Below are positions 61,001-64,000 of a DNA stretch of 64,000 nt, in pieces. The stretch covers positions 24,548-88,547 of the forward strand of contig JAAELQ010000200.1 of the NCBI GenBank assembly GCA_024226515.1. Reading direction: 5' to 3'. The position numbers and the translations under genes are program-made. Below the pieces are notes generated by a model. It made no database searches. It was given only the letters and a program-made list of their open reading frames with translations, and had not been told where the DNA came from. Source of the stretch: a bacterium. GTDB lineage: Bacteria; Acidobacteriota; Polarisedimenticolia; Polarisedimenticolales; Polarisedimenticolaceae. Within the stretch, counting starts at the first letter, position 1; each line of letters begins with the position of its first letter.

Positions 61001-61664
61001 CGAGCGCTCCCGGGATCGAGATCGTCGGGTCGAACGGCGCCACGCGCCACGTGTCCACGCTGTGCAGCTGCAGGCCGTTGAAGCCCAGGGCGTCGCCCAC
61101 GCCGCGCATGCTCAGCACCGCCAGCGTGTTGTCGATGTCCTCCAGGCCGAACGACAGGCCGAAGGCCAGGCCCTTCACCATCGTCAGGCTGTCCAGCGGA
61201 GTCCACGCCGGGATCGTGTCCCGGGTGATCTCGAGCGCGAAGTACTCGATCGGCAACGGCATCGAATCGTTGACCATGAACTCGTTGACGCCGGCCGCGT
61301 AAGCCTCGAGCCAGGCGAGCGACTCCGGCGTCTGGACGGCCAGGCTGCGCTCGGCCGCGCGGCGCAGGCCCAGCGTTCGCAACTGGACGTCCTGCGGGAG
61401 CCCCGCGGTGCCGACCAGCTCGGACAGCGTCCCCGAGAACAGCCGGCGCTGGACGTCCATCTGGAACATCCGGTCGCGCGCGTGCATGAACCCCTGCAGG
61501 TAGATCGCGTCGTGCTCGTTCTGAGCCACGATCGTCGGCACGCGGTATTCGTCGAACATGATTCCGGCTTCCTGCTGCAGGTCGGCGCCCATTGCGGGAC
61601 CGAGACAGCAGGCTGCCAGGATGGTCACGGTCAGGAACGACCGCACCCTGCGATAGTGCATCAT
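58092..61664 (-). CDS. Penicillin acylase-family Ntn hydrolase with Cys-rich and helical tail
   Basis: Exported Ntn hydrolase precursor of 1,190 residues that cleaves an amide bond, perhaps an acyl-homoserine lactone or peptide-like substrate. Signal peptide SFLTVTILAACCLGPAMGAD. The autocatalytic cleavage point is S304 in KGEQGSNWWIADG; the alpha chain lies before it and the beta chain after, with motifs ANDPHLSLG and GVSFPGAPGLVLGCNDTICW. Ordinary family members are about 750-850 residues. Here, from about 979, a Myxococcus-type disulfide repeat (CGDGIVGIGEECDDGG...CDELC) and an acidic linker are followed by a charged helical domain of about 100 residues. Start ATG 61664 or 61661. A strong terminator follows. 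Confidence 0.9.
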   Translation of the reverse strand: MMHYRRVRSFLTVTILAACCLGPAMGADLQQEAGIMFDEYRVPTIVAQNEHDAIYLQGFMHARDRMFQMDVQRRLFSGTLSELVGTAGLPQDVQLRTLGLRRAAERSLAVQTPESLAWLEAYAAGVNEFMVNDSMPLPIEYFALEITRDTIPAWTPLDSLTMVKGLAFGLSFGLEDIDNTLAVLSMRGVGDALGFNGLQLHSVDTWRVAPFDPTISIPGALATSSAPPAPAPQSMCFDEPGVPFDVAPECSATPNVPMEGEDEEPPSYMSDASFEALVRSYRESIADIPILARALENNKGEQGSNWWIADGSLTDAGVPMLANDPHLSLGTPSTFYEVHLAAGEFGINVAGVSFPGAPGLVLGCNDTICWGGTVNAIDVTDVYQEILFMNNPASPTTPTHTFFDGGFEPIEFIPQAFNANIFPNSVANTIAPIPVPADSGGVTLIVPRRNNGPIVDIRASAASPSGVIGLSVQYAGWSATQELETFRLFSRAASMQDFKDALQYFDVGSQNWSYADINGNIAYYTSGELPIREDLQFGFFPAGLQPPSLIRDGSHTNSHEWVPVLNPQPNQALDYEILPFAEMPQIENPPSGYVLNANNDPIGTTLDNVAWNQFRAGFNGLLYLSSGYAPGLRQGRLQQLWDDVVLAGGGTLSLADSIALQGNNQLLDAEVFTPFILEAWDNATAPGAHPALQALAADARVAEAVGRLAAWDFSTPTGIIQGFDPGDNPLAPVPPSQAEIDASVAATIYSVWRGQAIGRTIDTTLATLPVPLIEYTPGSSQAMTGLRKLLEDYPTTGGTGASLLNFFQVPGVVDAFDRRDIILLGELQESLDLLASATFAAAFDNSTSQEDYRWGKLHRIVFAHPLGGPFNIPPTGHPSNLEPDLPGFARAGGLGAVDASAHSARADGVNEFMFGSGPSRRVIATMTAEGPDVLEVIPGGESGTPGDPHSNDQLGLWLVNAYKPLPIDLADVNEITVDVETFECGDGIVGIGEECDDGGTHPGDGCDELCIAEPLPPDEDEDGDNEIFTADAPGAIGAGDGLLDLDFGTHRVVGPPQTTDRVSGKRGASRSVATRSVVAEDLQPSTTELFYGNTDRAAMDRLLAKVGVDTTKPTRLGQRRALLDRIAETDDLEQQLELSGKLAGIADTLSAEVLRIRLPALREQAEAEGRDDLVEAADRIQRRLERKPSR

Positions 61665-61737
61665 GAGATTCCCCCCCTTTGGGTCAGGGTCCTCGTTCCG
61701 AAAACCCCGCTCTCTACCTTAGTTTCCATGCAAGGCA

Positions 61738-61769
61738 CCGGAGCGATGCGCGTGTGCGCACCGCTCCGG
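61738..61769 (-). terminator. Long hairpin downstream of the Cys-rich secreted gene
   Basis: Read on the minus strand, CCGGAGCG-G-TGCGC pairs with GCGCA-T-CGCTCCGG around a 4-nt loop: a 14-bp stem whose only irregular pair is G-U, which would be an A-C mismatch in plus-strand RNA. It begins 27 nt past the stop of the gene at 61797. No T-run follows, so it may stabilise the 3' end or need Rho. Confidence 0.5.
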
Positions 61770-61796
61770 CCGTCTAGTTGCTGCTGATACGAGCGA

Positions 61797-63299
61797 TCAA
61801 GGGCAGGTGCCCAGGAGCTGCGGACGGCAGACCGTCACACCCACCGGGCGCGCGCCGCCGCCGCTGTCGTCACCGTAGCCGCCCTCGGTCAGGGTGTCGG
61901 TCGGGACCACGATGTAGTAGTTGTTCGTGCCGCCCGGAGTGACGACAGCCGTCGTCGCGCCGCCGGTCGAGCACACCTTCTGATCGTGGTCGTACGCCCC
62001 GCCCTGCAGCGTTGCGATGTTGCCCTCGTAGATCTCGTAGTCCGTATCCGCCGTCGTGCACGACGGCGCCCAGGTCAGCGTGACGTCGGAGCCGGGCCCC
62101 GAGCTGACCGTCAGGAACGGAACCTCGCCGCCCGGCACCGCGGCCAGCGGGATCATCGCGTCGGTGCTGCCGTCGGCGAGCTCGCACAACGTGTTGCCGG
62201 TGCCGAAGCCCGGGCAGTTGTCCGTCGTGGTCGAGGTCGTGCCGCCGACGGGCTCGGACATGACGTCCTCGATCGCGCCGTCGGGGCGATAGTCGGTGTC
62301 GAGATCGCCACGGGCGATCATGATCTGGTACGTGAACTCCGAGGCCGGTCCGAAGCCGGTAGCCGCGATGTCGGCCCAGGGAATGGCAACCTCGACCGAT
62401 CCCGGAGGACCGCCGGAGCCGCCGCTGGCGCCGGGGTTGACCGCCGGGAAGTAGAGCGCGCCGGCCACCGGGACCCATGCGCCTCCTCCGTCGACCATGA
62501 CCATGACCGCGTCGGCGAGGCCGATCAGCCAGCGGCTGAAGTCGAACACCACCACCACGTCGGGCAGGCTCAGCGGGTTGGAGAACACGGCGACGTCATC
62601 CGCCGCACCCGGAAGGCCGATATTGAGGCAGGTCTGCGACACGTCGCACACGTCGCCGATATCCGGGTCGCAGCCCGATCCGCAGGTGCGGACGCGCGTC
62701 GAGGGAAACGGCTCGAGGGACAGGTTGCAGAAGTGGCAGTCGTTGTCCGACGTGCAGGCGCGATCCGGCGAACCGCTACAGGCGCCCGGCGTCGTCAGAG
62801 CGCCGTTGGGGTCCCACCAGGTCGTCATACCGCCGGCCCGGAAGTCGAAGGCGACCTCGCCGAACGGCAGCGACACCGGGTCGGGATCGACCCACAGCTC
62901 GGCCGCGATGTAGAGGTTGACGGCGTCCGTCGTCACCACCACGGTGCCCAGGTCGTTCACCGCACCGTCGGTGCGGTTGTCCCACCAGGCGATCTCTTCC
63001 TTACCGCCCAGGTTGATGCAGCTCTCGCCTACAGGACAATCGGCGTTGACGGCGCAGGCCAGAGCCGGCGTCGAGTTGCAATTGCCGCATTGAAGGACGA
63101 CGCCGCTGTCCTCGGTGCGACCGCCGCCCGGAAACGTGTTGGAGAATGCGCCGATGCACCAGTCGCTCAGATTCGAGTCCACGAGGGGACTGTGTGCCAG
63201 TGCCAGCGGCGCTGCGAGCAGGCCGACCGCAAGCGCGACGAGAATGCCCGTCCGACGGTGGGACCGGACGCAATTCGATCCCCGATCATACTTCTTCAT
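61797..63299 (-). CDS. Secreted Cys-rich protein with FN3-like C-terminal module
   Basis: Exported protein of 500 residues with signal peptide RTGILVALAVGLLAAPLALA. Its first half has Cys-rich segments (CNSTPALACAVNADCPVGES, ACSGSPDRACTSDNDCHFCN, CGSGCDPDIGDVCDVSQTC) like those of other environmental secreted proteins, separated by a beta-rich part (VTTDAVNLYIAAELWVDPDP). The end is an FN3-like module (VTLTWAPSCTTADTDYEIYE ... EGGYGDDSGGGARP) ending CRPQLLGTC, related to the ones in the M43 protease and the Kazal-Kunitz protein. No enzyme motif recognised. GGGAGGGAG precedes ATG 63299. The 224 nt to the comM gene are AT-richer and have no gene; a small hairpin (GCGGAT/ATCCGC) lies at 63479-63495. 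Confidence 0.8.
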   Translation of the reverse strand: MKKYDRGSNCVRSHRRTGILVALAVGLLAAPLALAHSPLVDSNLSDWCIGAFSNTFPGGGRTEDSGVVLQCGNCNSTPALACAVNADCPVGESCINLGGKEEIAWWDNRTDGAVNDLGTVVVTTDAVNLYIAAELWVDPDPVSLPFGEVAFDFRAGGMTTWWDPNGALTTPGACSGSPDRACTSDNDCHFCNLSLEPFPSTRVRTCGSGCDPDIGDVCDVSQTCLNIGLPGAADDVAVFSNPLSLPDVVVVFDFSRWLIGLADAVMVMVDGGGAWVPVAGALYFPAVNPGASGGSGGPPGSVEVAIPWADIAATGFGPASEFTYQIMIARGDLDTDYRPDGAIEDVMSEPVGGTTSTTTDNCPGFGTGNTLCELADGSTDAMIPLAAVPGGEVPFLTVSSGPGSDVTLTWAPSCTTADTDYEIYEGNIATLQGGAYDHDQKVCSTGGATTAVVTPGGTNNYYIVVPTDTLTEGGYGDDSGGGARPVGVTVCRPQLLGTCP

Positions 63300-63523
63300 T
63301 GACTCCCTCCCGGAAAAAGCCGACTCCCCCAATTGCGTTTGCTTAGATTGATGCTTTTGAACTTACCACGATTCTATAGGCCAGGTTGCGGGTTTCTTGG
63401 CTTTGTTCCACATGCGCACGCACAATTTTTGTAAGAACTTCAACTAGCAAACAACTGACAAGCATTCGATGGACGAGCGCGGATGCGGTATCCGCAGGTT
63501 CGTGTTTCGACGCAGCGCGGCAA

Positions 63524-64000
63524 CTAGAGTTGCACCGGGTCGACCTGTCGGTATTGCAAGGCCTCCGCGACGTGATCCGAGGCGATCGTCTCGGCCCCGG
63601 CCAGATCGGCGATCGTCCGCGCCACGCGCCGCACGCGGTCGAATCCGCGCGCGCTCAGTCGCAAACGGTCGGCGGCGGCGAGCATCATCGTCCGCGTGTC
63701 GTCCCCGACGCGGGTGAAACGCTCGAGATCGGTCGGTCCCATGCGCGCGTTGCACGTGACGACGCCGCGCGCGAAGCGCCGGCGCTGGATGCCACGTGCC
63801 GCGACGACGCGAACACGCACGACCGCGGTCGGCTCTTCCCGTCCGCTCGCGGTCAACGTGCTCAGCTCGACCGCGCGCACCTGCACGGTCAGGTCGAAGC
63901 GATCGAGCAACGGGCCCGACAGCTTGCCGCGATAGCGCCGCACCTCGCGCGGCGTGCAAGCGCAACGCGCGTCCGCGGTGCCGTAGTAGCCGCAGGGGCA
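63524..64000 (-). CDS. comM: YifB/ComM Mg-chelatase-type ATPase, C-terminal part
   Basis: The last 158 residues of a ComM/YifB-family AAA+ protein; the 5' part lies beyond the right edge. Visible are the Cys-containing segment CPCGYYGTADARCACTPREV and RYRGKLSGPLLDRFDLTVQV, typical of the end of the ATPase domain, followed by the C-terminal Mg-chelatase domain (ERFTRVGDDTRTMMLAAADR, LRLSARGFDRVRRVARTIAD, SDHVAEALQYRQ). ComM is a branch-migration helicase that promotes recombination in natural transformation. The stop is followed by 224 nt without a gene. Confidence 0.93.
   Translation of the reverse strand, partial: CPCGYYGTADARCACTPREVRRYRGKLSGPLLDRFDLTVQVRAVELSTLTASGREEPTAVVRVRVVAARGIQRRRFARGVVTCNARMGPTDLERFTRVGDDTRTMMLAAADRLRLSARGFDRVRRVARTIADLAGAETIASDHVAEALQYRQVDPVQL

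Noticed and set aside
60000..61787. Plus-strand frame of 595 residues opposite the acylase gene
   Set aside because: Arg-rich mirror frame crossing the acylase start region; no domain.

Overview
The window is about 64 kb of GC-rich bacterial chromosome with short intergenic gaps and no rRNA, tRNA, CRISPR array, insertion sequence or phage gene that I can see. Several genes suggest a diderm with a large secretome: a TonB-dependent receptor with an N-terminal carboxypeptidase-regulatory-like domain, an animal-type haem peroxidase, MopE-type and thrombospondin type-3 calcium-binding repeats, Myxococcus-type disulfide repeats, and a prkA-yhbH-spoVR operon. This mix is common in Acidobacteriota (Thermoanaerobaculia or Polarisedimenticolia-like) and in Myxococcota. 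I lean towards Acidobacteriota, but this is inference and no marker gene settles it.

Layout, left to right. 0-6.3 kb (minus): an unusually long pyruvate:ferredoxin oxidoreductase running off the left edge, RnfB and the flavin transferase ApbE, which form a ferredoxin/Rnf energy-coupling module. 6.4-11.2 kb: a fatty-acid desaturase, a VapBC toxin-antitoxin pair with a clear inverted-repeat operator, and a class III cyclase-ATPase-TPR regulator. 11.4-19.7 kb: three secreted Cys-rich proteins (MopE-like, M43 metalloprotease, P-domain protein) around a two-component system. 19.8-24.4 kb (minus): prkA-yhbH-spoVR. 24.6-28.3 kb (plus): lhgO, rfbC, an ankyrin protein, a redoxin and an ACT-domain protein. 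28.3-32.5 kb (minus): two glycosyltransferases and a secreted M24 peptidase. 32.6-43.3 kb (plus): haem peroxidase, a 1,657-residue calcium-repeat/beta-propeller protein, a PhzF-like isomerase, a secreted protein of twelve 29-residue repeats and a transglutaminase-like protein. 43.4-49.3 kb (minus): an Hpt protein, a receiver-ATPase protein, and a probable operon of an XRE-TPR regulator, a secreted propeller-like protein and a secreted repeat-Kazal-Kunitz protein. 49.5-53.7 kb (plus): a DUF4097-like protein, then a squalene/phytoene synthase and dxs behind a nested palindrome. 53.7-64 kb: a TonB-dependent receptor, an acyl-CoA synthetase, a penicillin-acylase-family protein with a disulfide-repeat tail, another Cys-rich secreted protein, and the C-terminal part of ComM.

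The most unusual content is extracellular. The 44.7-49.3 kb operon encodes a protein with nine eight-cysteine repeats, two Kazal-like domains, an FN3-like module and a C-terminal Kunitz domain, apparently a bacterial multi-inhibitor under a dedicated regulator. The FN3-like module is shared by three secreted proteins spread over the window, and the Myxococcus-type disulfide repeat by two. Other unusual items are the twelve-repeat protein, the 52-nt palindrome overlapping the ribosome-binding site of the isoprenoid genes, and the enlarged pyruvate:ferredoxin oxidoreductase.

Start codons were chosen from Shine-Dalgarno spacing and domain or signal-peptide position. GC-rich sequence creates many long antisense reading frames, and these were left out.
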